Positions 16,285 to 23,484 of a stretch of DNA of 64,000 nt are shown one piece after another. Source of the stretch: Paratractidigestivibacter sp963605405 (GTDB lineage: Bacteria > Actinomycetota > Coriobacteriia > Coriobacteriales > Atopobiaceae). Positions within the stretch are counted from its first letter, which is position 1, and every line of letters starts with the position of its first letter. A model generated the notes under the pieces. The model was not told the DNA's origin. It was given only the letters and a program-made list of their open reading frames with translations, and searched no databases. The position numbers and the translations under genes are program-made. Where the stretch lies: the NCBI GenBank assembly GCA_963605405.1, contig CAVCUP010000012.1, positions 1 to 64,000 on the forward strand. Reading direction: 5' to 3'.

Positions 16285-17448
16285 ATGCCAATCCAGACCC
16301 TCCCCGGACTTACTCCCGACGGTCAGGTCTACTACGATCCCGAGATGGAGCTGGTCGAGGCCTTCGTCAACCCCGGTCCGTGGAAAACCGCCCATGGCCC
16401 TGGTCTGCTTGAGACCCCGGCAGGCACGATTTTGTGCTGTTGGTTCGCGGGAACTTATGAAGGTGACACTGACATCAACATCGTCGTCTCCCGCCTGGAG
16501 AAGGGCTCCGACAAGTGGAGCGAACCGACCTATATCAGCCACAATGACGACCGCTCCGACCAGAATCCGTCTCTCTTTCTCAACCCCAACGGCGAGATTT
16601 GGGCCATGTACACCTCCCAGCTCGGTCGCCAGCCCGGCAAGGACAACATGCAGTACACCTCGGTGGTAAAAAAGCAGGTTTCTACCGATGACGGTCTGAC
16701 CTGGTCCGAGCCTGAGGTCGTTCTCCCCGAGGAAGGCACCTTCGCGCGTCAGTGCGTTCAGGTGCTCTCCAACGGCCGCTGGATTTATGGCCTTTGGCTA
16801 TGTACCGACTCTGCGAGCGGACTGGCTGGCGATCCGTCGGCCTTTGCGATCTCTGACGATAAGGGCGAGACCTGGCACCGTGTTGACGTGCCGGAGTCCT
16901 CCGGCCGCGTCCACCCGAGCGTTGTGGAGCTGGAAGACGGCCACCTCGTCGCTTTCATGCGCTCCCGCGAGGCCGACTTCGTCTATCGCAGCGAATCGAG
17001 CGACTATGGAGACACCTGGACTGTTCCCGTCGCGACTCCGCTGCCCAACAACAACTCCGGCATCGGCGTGACCAAGCTCTCGAGCGGCCGCATCGCACTT
17101 ATCTATAACCACAATTCCGCGCCAGCCACTTATGGCAAAAAGGGCGCATGGCCGGCGCTTCGCAACCCCGTTTCCATCGCGCTTTCCGAGGACAGCGGCC
17201 TCACCTTCCCGTTGATCCGCAACATTGAGCGCGGCGAAGGCTATGTCGGCGATGAGAACAAGTTCAACAACCGTCAGTACGAGTACCCCACGATTATCGA
17301 GGCCTCTGACGGTTCCATTCACTGCGCCTATGCCTATCGCACTCGTCAGGGCGTCAAGTGGGTCAAGCTCGCCGAGGCCGACATTATGGGCAAGACCCGC
17401 GGCGAGGGTACCTACAACCCGACCTCGGGCGACGTGGGCGCGCATTAA
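16285..17448 (+). CDS. Asp-box (BNR) sialidase-fold protein
   Basis: A 387-residue predicted beta-propeller with four Asp-box-like repeats: STDDGLTW, SDDKGETW, SSDYGDTW and SEDSGLTF, spaced through the chain. The family is often annotated exo-alpha-sialidase (BNR_2). There is no signal peptide or membrane anchor, so a role against extracellular sialoglycans is doubtful; it may act on an imported glycoside or be a non-sialidase propeller hydrolase or lyase. The ribosome site GAGAGAAAGGA precedes ATG. The neighbouring YhcH-family gene is also common in sialic acid operons, but no nanK/nanE-type genes are seen. Confidence 0.75.
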   Translation: MPIQTLPGLTPDGQVYYDPEMELVEAFVNPGPWKTAHGPGLLETPAGTILCCWFAGTYEGDTDINIVVSRLEKGSDKWSEPTYISHNDDRSDQNPSLFLNPNGEIWAMYTSQLGRQPGKDNMQYTSVVKKQVSTDDGLTWSEPEVVLPEEGTFARQCVQVLSNGRWIYGLWLCTDSASGLAGDPSAFAISDDKGETWHRVDVPESSGRVHPSVVELEDGHLVAFMRSREADFVYRSESSDYGDTWTVPVATPLPNNNSGIGVTKLSSGRIALIYNHNSAPATYGKKGAWPALRNPVSIALSEDSGLTFPLIRNIERGEGYVGDENKFNNRQYEYPTIIEASDGSIHCAYAYRTRQGVKWVKLAEADIMGKTRGEGTYNPTSGDVGAH

Positions 17449-17456
17449 ACAGACGG

Positions 17457-17482
17457 CCCGGGGGCTTCCGCCCCCGGGTTTT
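17457..17482 (+). terminator. Hairpin terminator or attenuator between the sialidase-like and yhcH genes
   Basis: CCCGGGGGC (17457-17465) pairs perfectly with GCCCCCGGG (17470-17478) around TTCC and is followed by TTTT. It fits entirely between the two genes, so it may end most transcripts or lower YhcH expression. Confidence 0.75.
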
Positions 17483-17509
17483 GCGGACTTTCCAAAAGGG
17501 GAGGTATCA

Positions 17510-17998
17510 ATGATTTACGACGGACTCGAGGCGATCGGTCTCTATCGTGGGCTTTCCCGCGGGTTGGATGTCCTTATCGACTGGCTGGGTGAGAACGATC
17601 CTGCTGAGCTGCCGTTGGGTAAGACCTGCATCGACGGCGAGCGCGTCTTCGCCAACGTAATGAACGCGAAGACCCGCACGTTCGAAGATGCGCGCTTCGA
17701 GACGCACCGCAAGTACATGGACGTGCAAATCGATCTCGACGGTGCCGAGGCCTTCAAAACGACTCCGGGCGCGACTGTGCCGGCGGGGGAGTTCGACGAG
17801 GCGGGCGATAAGGGCTACTGTCACGAGGCGCCCGAGAACCACGACCTGCTCGACGGTACTCTCGAGGGTGGGCACTTCGTCGTCTTCATGATCGGCGAAC
17901 CTCACATGCCCAACCTTGTCTGTGAGGGCAATGAAGTCGGTCCCATCAAGAAGATTTGCTTCAAGGTCGTGGGCGACGAGTTCTGGGATGAAGTCTAA
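17510..17998 (+). CDS. YhcH/YjgK/YiaL family (DUF386) protein
   Basis: A 162-residue cupin-like protein of the YhcH/EbgC family, often linked to sugar-acid and sialic acid catabolism and proposed to be an anomerase or isomerase. The family core THRKYMDVQI and the CHEAPENHDLLD stretch are present, with His residues that can hold a metal. AAAGGGGAGG stands 6 bp before ATG 17510; an in-frame extension into the upstream gene is rejected because it crosses the hairpin. It ends the plus-strand catabolic cluster. The physiological reaction is not established. Confidence 0.82.
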   Translation: MIYDGLEAIGLYRGLSRGLDVLIDWLGENDPAELPLGKTCIDGERVFANVMNAKTRTFEDARFETHRKYMDVQIDLDGAEAFKTTPGATVPAGEFDEAGDKGYCHEAPENHDLLDGTLEGGHFVVFMIGEPHMPNLVCEGNEVGPIKKICFKVVGDEFWDEV

Positions 17999-18011
17999 CG
18001 AGTTGGCGGAA

Positions 18012-18040
18012 CGTGAACGGGGATACGTCCCCTGCTCACG
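18012..18040. repeat. Copy of the GTGAACGGGG...GTCCCC palindrome after yhcH
   Basis: CGTGAACGGGG, 4 bp, then GTCCCCTGCTCACG forms an imperfect palindrome whose ends are CGTGA and TCACG. It lies 14 bp after the yhcH stop and matches the elements after pyk (4801-4827) and rsgA (22202-22220). Confidence 0.5.
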
Positions 18041-18051
18041 CCCATCCTTAG

Positions 18052-18080
18052 TTCACGGACCGGCGTCCCTGCGGTAGAAT
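18052..18080 (+). promoter_or_regulatory. Probable promoter of the P-type ATPase gene
   Basis: TTCACG (18052-18057) and TAGAAT (18075-18080) are 17 bp apart. A leader of about 115 nt would follow, in which TCCTGGG (18136-18142) can pair with CCCAGGA (18186-18192), the latter overlapping the ribosome site GGAGGGGG. Confidence 0.5.
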
Positions 18081-18203
18081 ATCGAAGCTTTGTAAGCGCG
18101 GCCGACATGGCAACCTTGATGAGCCCTTGCCCTTCTCCTGGGAATTATGATCGGGCATCAATCTGGCGGTCGCAAAAAAAGATAACCCAGGAGGGGGAAT
18201 CGA

Positions 18204-20885
18204 ATGAAAGAGTACCTGTCTTCATCCGACGCGGTCCTGCATGAGCAGGGCACCGATGCAGAGGCGGGCCTGAGCTCGTCCGAGGCGTCGAGCCGCCAGG
18301 CCAAGTATGGCCCGAACAAGCTTAAGGAAGAGGAGAAGACCCCGCTGTGGATCCGCTTCTTCCAGCAGATGGCCGACCCGATGGTCATCATGTTGATCGT
18401 GGCTGCGGCCATCAGCGCCATCACCGGCGCCATCCAGGGCGAGATCGATTTCGCCGACGTGATCATCATCATGACGGTCGTCATCATCAACTCCGCCCTC
18501 GGCGTCATCCAGGAGGCCAAGAGCGAGGAGGCCTTGGCCGCCTTGCAGGAGATGAGCGCCGCCCAGTCCAAGGTCATGCGCGACGGCAAGCTCGTCATGC
18601 TGCACTCCAGCGAACTCGTGCCTGGCGACGTCGTCCTTCTCGAGGCCGGCGACTCCGTCCCCGCCGACTGCCGTGTGCTCGAGAGCGCTTCCATGAAGAT
18701 CGAGGAGGCCGCCCTTACCGGCGAGTCCGTGCCCGTTGAGAAGCATGCCGACGCCATCGAGCTCGCCGCCGGTGCCGACGACGTGCCCCTGGGCGACCGC
18801 AAGAACATGTGCTACATGGGCTCCACCGTCGTCTACGGCCGCGGCCGCGCCGTTGTGGTGGCCACCGGCATGGAGACCGAGATGGGCAAGATCGCCGGCG
18901 CCCTCTCCGAGGCCAAGGAGGAGCTGACCCCGCTGCAGGTCAAGCTCGACGAGCTTTCCCACATCCTCACCAAGCTGGTCATCGTCATCTGCGTCGTGAT
19001 CTTCGCGGTGGATGTCCTGCGCCACGGCTTCTCCAACATGGCCGAGGAGCCCACGCTGCTTCTGAACACCTTCATGGTGGCCGTCTCGCTCGCCGTCGCC
19101 GCCATCCCAGAGGGCCTCGTCGCCGTCGTCACCATCGTGCTCTCGCTCGGCGTGACCAAGATGGCTAAGCGCCAGGCCATCATCCGTAACCTCTCGGCCG
19201 TCGAGACCCTCGGCTGCACCCAGGTGATCTGCTCGGACAAGACCGGCACCCTCACCCAGAACAAGATGACCGTCGTCAAGCACGAGCTCGCCTGCGACGA
19301 GAGAACCCTTCTGGCCGGCATGGCGCTGTGCTCCGACGCCAAGTGGGACGCCGAGGCCGGCGAGGCTGTGGGCGAGCCGACCGAGTGCGCGCTCGTCAAC
19401 GATGCCGCCAAGGCCGGCATGACCGGGCTTTCCGAGGAGCACCCCCGCGTGGGCGAGGCCCCCTTCGACTCCGGACGCAAGATGATGTCCGTTGTGGTCG
19501 AGACCCTCGATGGCGAGTTCGAGCAGTACACCAAGGGCGGCCCCGACGTCGTTCTCGGCCGCTGCACGAGCGTCTTCGACGGCGAGAAGGTCATCCCGAT
19601 GACCGACGCCAAGCGCGAGGAGATCCTCGCTGCCAACAAGGCCATGGCCGACCAGGCGCTGCGCGTGCTCGCCCTCGCTTCTCGCCACTACACCGAGAAG
19701 CCCTCCGACTTCAGCGCCGAGGCGCTCGAGCGCGAGCTCACCTTCTGCGGCCTTTCCGGCATGATCGACCCCGAGCGTCCTGAGGTGGCCCCGGCCATCG
19801 AGGAGGCACACGCCGCCGGCATCCGCACCGTCATGATCACGGGCGACCACATCGACACCGCCGTGGCCATCGCCAAGAACCTCGGCATCGTCGAGGACCG
19901 CAGCCAGGCCATCACCGGCGCCGAGCTCGACAAGATGACCGACGAGGAGCTCGACGCCTGCATCGAGAACTACGGCGTCTACGCCCGCGTCCAGCCTGAG
20001 CACAAGACCCGCATCGTCGAGGCCTGGAAGAGCCGCGACATGATCGTCGCCATGACGGGCGACGGCGTGAACGACGCTCCCTCCATCAAGCGTGCCAACA
20101 TCGGCGTCGGCATGGGCATTACCGGCACCGACGTCACCAAGAACGTGGCCGACATGGTGCTTGCCGACGACAACTTCGCCACCATCATCTCCGCTTGCGA
20201 AGAGGGCCGTCGCATCTACGACAACATCCGCAAGGTCATTCAGTTCCTTCTCTCCGCGAACCTCGCCGAGGTCTTCTCGGTCTTCATCGCGACGCTCGTG
20301 GGCTTCACGCTGTTCCAGCCGGTGCAGCTGCTTTGGGTCAACCTCGTGACGGACTGCTTCCCGGCGCTCGCGCTCGGCATGGAGGAGGCCGAGGGCGACA
20401 TCATGAGCCGCAAGCCTCGTAAGGCTTCCGACGGCGTCTTTGCCGGCCACATGGGCCTTGACTGCGTGGTCCAGGGCCTGATCATCACCGTGCTCGTGCT
20501 CGCGAGCTTCTTCGCCGGCGTGTACTTCGATATGGGCTACATCAATGTGGCCGATATGATCGCCGGCACCGCTGACGAGGAAGGCGTCATGATGGCGTTC
20601 ATCACGCTGAACATGGTCGAGATCTTCCACTGCTTCAACATGCGCAGCCGCCGAATCTCGCTCTTCTCGATGAAGAAGCAGAACCTGTGGCTTTGGGGCG
20701 CGGCTGCCCTGGCGCTCGTGCTCACCCTGATCGTCGTCGAGTTCGAGCCCCTCGCCATGATGTTCTTCGGCGTGCCCGGCCTCGAGCTGCAGGGCTCGCT
20801 CACGGCGCTCGGCATCGCTTTCCTGATCATCCCGATCAACGAGGTGTACAAGGCCATCATGCGCGGCGTCGAGAAGGACGACTAG
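18204..20885 (+). CDS. Cation-transporting P-type ATPase, calcium-ATPase type
   Basis: An 893-residue P2-type ATPase. It contains the actuator motif LTGES near residue 175, the PEGL kink of M4 (AAIPEGLVAVV), the phosphorylation site DKTGTLTQNKM near 350, and the hinge MTGDGVND. The N-terminal cation-ATPase domain and four C-terminal membrane helices complete the canonical length. Overall it resembles bacterial Ca2+ ATPases (PMR1/SERCA-like) that expel calcium, or manganese, from the cytoplasm. GGAGGGGG just upstream defines the ATG. The gene appears monocistronic, with its own promoter and terminator. Confidence 0.9.
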   Translation: MKEYLSSSDAVLHEQGTDAEAGLSSSEASSRQAKYGPNKLKEEEKTPLWIRFFQQMADPMVIMLIVAAAISAITGAIQGEIDFADVIIIMTVVIINSALGVIQEAKSEEALAALQEMSAAQSKVMRDGKLVMLHSSELVPGDVVLLEAGDSVPADCRVLESASMKIEEAALTGESVPVEKHADAIELAAGADDVPLGDRKNMCYMGSTVVYGRGRAVVVATGMETEMGKIAGALSEAKEELTPLQVKLDELSHILTKLVIVICVVIFAVDVLRHGFSNMAEEPTLLLNTFMVAVSLAVAAIPEGLVAVVTIVLSLGVTKMAKRQAIIRNLSAVETLGCTQVICSDKTGTLTQNKMTVVKHELACDERTLLAGMALCSDAKWDAEAGEAVGEPTECALVNDAAKAGMTGLSEEHPRVGEAPFDSGRKMMSVVVETLDGEFEQYTKGGPDVVLGRCTSVFDGEKVIPMTDAKREEILAANKAMADQALRVLALASRHYTEKPSDFSAEALERELTFCGLSGMIDPERPEVAPAIEEAHAAGIRTVMITGDHIDTAVAIAKNLGIVEDRSQAITGAELDKMTDEELDACIENYGVYARVQPEHKTRIVEAWKSRDMIVAMTGDGVNDAPSIKRANIGVGMGITGTDVTKNVADMVLADDNFATIISACEEGRRIYDNIRKVIQFLLSANLAEVFSVFIATLVGFTLFQPVQLLWVNLVTDCFPALALGMEEAEGDIMSRKPRKASDGVFAGHMGLDCVVQGLIITVLVLASFFAGVYFDMGYINVADMIAGTADEEGVMMAFITLNMVEIFHCFNMRSRRISLFSMKKQNLWLWGAAALALVLTLIVVEFEPLAMMFFGVPGLELQGSLTALGIAFLIIPINEVYKAIMRGVEKDD

Positions 20886-20927
20886 CAAGAAGGCCTCGGG
20901 CCTTGCGGCCCGGATTTGGTTCATCGG

Positions 20928-20961
20928 CGCCCCGCGTGCTTTACGGCACGTGGGGCGTTTT
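20928..20961 (+). terminator. Intrinsic terminator after the P-type ATPase
   Basis: CGCCCCGCGTGC (20928-20939) pairs with GCACGTGGGGCG (20946-20957) with one G-U pair and is followed by TTTT. A second short CGGGCC/GGCCCG hairpin lies just upstream, about 20897-20912. Confidence 0.85.
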
Positions 20962-21034
20962 GCGATAAACTGCAGGTTGTTTGTGGTGTTCGACAGATTG
21001 ATGAATGCTGTGGCCAGGCTTTGAGGGGACGTGC

Positions 21035-22201
21035 ATGGGCAAGGCGAAGACGAGGAAGACGACGGGCGCGAGGGCGAAGCGAGATAAGCGTCGCCGCGCC
21101 GCGACCGAGACGAGCGCCGAGGGCATGCTCGCGAGCGTGCCGGCCGTCGAGTCCCTGCAGGACCTGCCCACATTCGAAGAGGTGGCGCCCGACGCGCGTC
21201 AGCAGGCCGCGTACGAGGCGTTTCTTGCCGAGGCGGAGGAGCCTGAGCAGATGCGCCTCGGCTGCGTGGTCAGGCTCGACCGCGGGTTTCCCCTGGTTGC
21301 GACCGCCGACGACGTGTTCCGCGCCGAGCATGCCGTGGGTTTCGCGAAGTCGCGCGGGGAGGAAGAGGTGCTGCTGCCCGCCGCCGGCGACCGCGTTGCG
21401 GTGCGTGTGGCTCCCGGGCACGACATGGGCGTAATCGAGCGCGTGCTGCCCCGCCGCACCTCGTTCGAGCGCTGGCGCGGCCGCGCCCGCGGGGAACGTC
21501 AGGTGCTTGCGGCCAACGTCGACACGATCCTCATCGTGCAGGCGCTCGGCGCGGGCGAGGTGCTGCTCGACCGCATTGCGCGCTCCATGGTGCTTGCGCT
21601 CGACTGCGGCGCGAAGCCGGTCGTGGTATTGACGAAGGCGGACCGTTGCGGCGAGGGAGAGCTCGAGCGGGAGCTCGGGCGCGTGCGCAAGCTTGTCGGG
21701 GAAGGCGTGCGCGTCGTCGTGACGTCTTCCGTTGAGGGGGAGGGCCTCGACGAAGTTCGCGCTTGCGTGCCGGTCGGTACGTGCTCGATGATCCTGGGCG
21801 AGTCCGGCGCGGGCAAGTCGACGCTGCTCAACGCCCTTCTCGGCCACGACGCTATGGCCACGGGCGGCGTGCGCGAGAAGGACGACGCCGGGCGGCATAC
21901 CACGGTCTCGCGCGTGCTCATTTCGCTTCCGGGCGCGGGTGTTGTGGCCGACGTGCCGGGGCTGCGTAGCCTGCCCTTGGTCGGGCATGAGCGCGGGCTC
22001 GCCAAGATGTTCCCGGAGATTGTGCGAGCGGCCCAGGAGTGCCGCTTCAACGATTGCACGCACACGCATGAACCGGGCTGCGCCGTGCGCGAGGCCGTGT
22101 CGGGCGGCGAGATCGCCGAGGTGCGCTGGGAGACGTTCGAGCGGCTCGCCGACGAGATGCGCGTGAGCGCGGCGAGCCTCGACCCGGACGTGAGCCTCTA
22201 G
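21035..22201 (+). CDS. rsgA: Ribosome small-subunit-dependent GTPase A
   Basis: A 388-residue circularly permuted GTPase that checks late 30S subunit assembly. The order G4 (LTKAD), G1 (GESGAGKST), G3 (DVPGL) shows the permutation typical of RsgA/YjeQ. An N-terminal basic stretch leads into an OB-fold, and the C-terminal zinc knuckle CRFNDCTHTHEPGC is present. The start at 21035 follows GAGGGG at a good distance; an ATG ten codons earlier lacks a ribosome site. The N-terminal ~45 residues, rich in Lys, Arg and Ala, are longer than in E. coli and probably disordered. Confidence 0.93.
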   Translation: MGKAKTRKTTGARAKRDKRRRAATETSAEGMLASVPAVESLQDLPTFEEVAPDARQQAAYEAFLAEAEEPEQMRLGCVVRLDRGFPLVATADDVFRAEHAVGFAKSRGEEEVLLPAAGDRVAVRVAPGHDMGVIERVLPRRTSFERWRGRARGERQVLAANVDTILIVQALGAGEVLLDRIARSMVLALDCGAKPVVVLTKADRCGEGELERELGRVRKLVGEGVRVVVTSSVEGEGLDEVRACVPVGTCSMILGESGAGKSTLLNALLGHDAMATGGVREKDDAGRHTTVSRVLISLPGAGVVADVPGLRSLPLVGHERGLAKMFPEIVRAAQECRFNDCTHTHEPGCAVREAVSGGEIAEVRWETFERLADEMRVSAASLDPDVSL

Positions 22202-22320
22202 GTAACGGGCGATGTCCCGGGGTTTCTCCATGTAGGCGGGAAGCGGCGCTGTTTTCGTCTCGTTGCCTGTTTTTGTGGCTAGGGCTTAGGCAAAAGCGAC
22301 TTCGGGAGCAGCGACGGCCT

Positions 22321-22365
22321 CGGAAGGACCTGGGCGCAACGGCGGCTTCGGAAGGACCTGGGCGC
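22321..22365. repeat. Tandem direct repeat, 17-bp identical units
   Basis: CGGAAGGACCTGGGCGC occurs at 22321-22337 and again at 22349-22365, a 28-bp period. The flanking CGACGGC/CAACGGC is also partly repeated. No function can be assigned. Confidence 0.7.
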
Positions 22366-22516
22366 CACTGCCCGCAGCCTTAAGCGTGAACAGGGTCGCG
22401 CCTCTCAATTCGTTTGGAAGGCGACCAAGGAGCCCTCTATCTTCCCGATGCATCAAACCTGAAACGATAGAATCGCATTGGCCCTCCGCGTTGCACGAAT
22501 AGACCGGTCCTTGAGA

Positions 22517-22547
22517 GGCCCGGACTGCCATCTCGGCGGTCCGGGCC
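22517..22547. other. Strong GC hairpin in the gap before the tad locus
   Basis: GGCCCGGAC (22517-22525) and GTCCGGGCC (22539-22547) pair perfectly and extend inward by four pairs (one G-U) to a 5-nt loop. There is no T tract on either side, so it may belong to a small RNA or a Rho-dependent or processing site. Confidence 0.5.
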
Positions 22548-22794
22548 CTCGCGTATGTGGAGGAGCTGTCAGGAATTCGTGGAGAGGGTACCAGCTTCGA
22601 TACCAGTTGTTCGCGCTACGTTTGCTGGGGTTTGTTAATAACATCGCCTCGTTGGGAAGACGCCTGCAAGCTAGGCGCGAGATACGTGTGAGCCAGCGGT
22701 AAGAAGACATCAAGATAAGAACCACCTTAATTCTCTATTTGGAACAGAATCCCCTCACTCGGGCACATAGAGCGCCCGTTGGAGGGGGGTTGCC

Positions 22795-23484
22795 ATGAAA
22801 CGAAGGTTCAGGGTCGTCCTGTCGGGGGCGTTCGCGGTGCTCACCGCCGGGCTTTGCATGCTGTATGCGCAGGAGGTCCGCGGCGAGGCCGAGAGACAGC
22901 GCGCCGATGCGCTCGAGCGCTACGGCGGCGAGTCCGTGCGCCTCGTCGTGGCGTCCGAGTCGATAGAGGCCGGCGAGTCCGCGAGCTCCCAGAACACCAG
23001 CGAGAAGGAATGGGCATCCGAACTGGCGCCGGAAGGCGCCCTCACGAGCCTTGACGACGTGACGGGACGCAAAGTGACCGTTCCCGTGGCCAAGGGGGCG
23101 CCGCTGACCGAGATGAACTTCCGCGACGCGGACGAGATGCCTGAGGTCCCGTCGGGCTATATGGCCGTCCAGGTCCCCCTAAACGACAAGCTCGGGCTCC
23201 CCTCGGCGGTGCCAGCGGGGTCGCGGTTGGTCGCGTATGAGGTCTCCGATGACGGGACGAGGCTTGTTTCCGGCGACGTCAAGGTTCTTCTCGCCGCCGC
23301 GGCGGACGCGACGTCGATCTCCAGGGGCTCCGTGAGCCTCGCGGTGAAGCCCGATGTGGTTTCCGCCGTGCTCACGGCGAGCGCGGAGGGCAGCCTGAGG
23401 CTCGCCGTCCCGTCTGCCGACGTCGAGGCTGCCGAAGCGGCCGAGGCCCCGAAGCAGGTCGAGTCGAGCGAGGCGCGGCGATGA
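22795..23484 (+). CDS. cpaB: CpaB/RcpC-like Flp pilus assembly protein (SAF domain)
   Basis: A 229-residue protein with an N-terminal membrane anchor (about residues 7-25), an SAF-like core (VTGRKVTVPVAKGAPLTEMNF near 85-105, the usual fall-back of SAF domains) and an Ala/Glu-rich C-terminus. CpaB/RcpC proteins sit in the envelope and assist Tad/Flp pilus assembly, possibly by contacting peptidoglycan or the secretin; an actinobacterium lacks the latter. A strong GGAGGGGG ribosome site precedes ATG. It is the first gene of the tad operon, and its stop overlaps the next start. Confidence 0.78.
   Translation: MKRRFRVVLSGAFAVLTAGLCMLYAQEVRGEAERQRADALERYGGESVRLVVASESIEAGESASSQNTSEKEWASELAPEGALTSLDDVTGRKVTVPVAKGAPLTEMNFRDADEMPEVPSGYMAVQVPLNDKLGLPSAVPAGSRLVAYEVSDDGTRLVSGDVKVLLAAAADATSISRGSVSLAVKPDVVSAVLTASAEGSLRLAVPSADVEAAEAAEAPKQVESSEARR

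Larger units (their letters stand above)
22202..22794. other. 593-bp intergenic region without a recognisable gene
   Basis: The stretch opens with TAACGGGCGATGTCCCGGGG, related to the repeats after pyk and yhcH. It contains a tandem repeat (22321-22365), a strong hairpin (22517-22547), and becomes AT-richer toward 22600-22760. Short open frames on both strands show no family resemblance and no ribosome site. It may hold a small RNA, a gene remnant or the control region of the tad locus. Confidence 0.5.

Noticed and set aside
6805..17998. A classical sialic acid (nan) operon
   Set aside because: A NanA-fold lyase, a sialidase-fold protein and YhcH are present, but nanK, nanE and nagA/nagB-type genes are not, and DUF1537/PdxA2 genes point to acid sugars instead.
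18222..21173. A 983-codon open frame on the minus strand opposite the P-type ATPase
   Set aside because: It is a shadow of the GC-rich plus-strand gene: composition is His/Asp/Leu/Gly-skewed, no ribosome site, no domain, and the plus-strand product has all P-type ATPase motifs.
22286..22725. Short open frames on both strands in the gap before the tad locus
   Set aside because: They overlap each other, lack ribosome sites and show no similarity to a known family.
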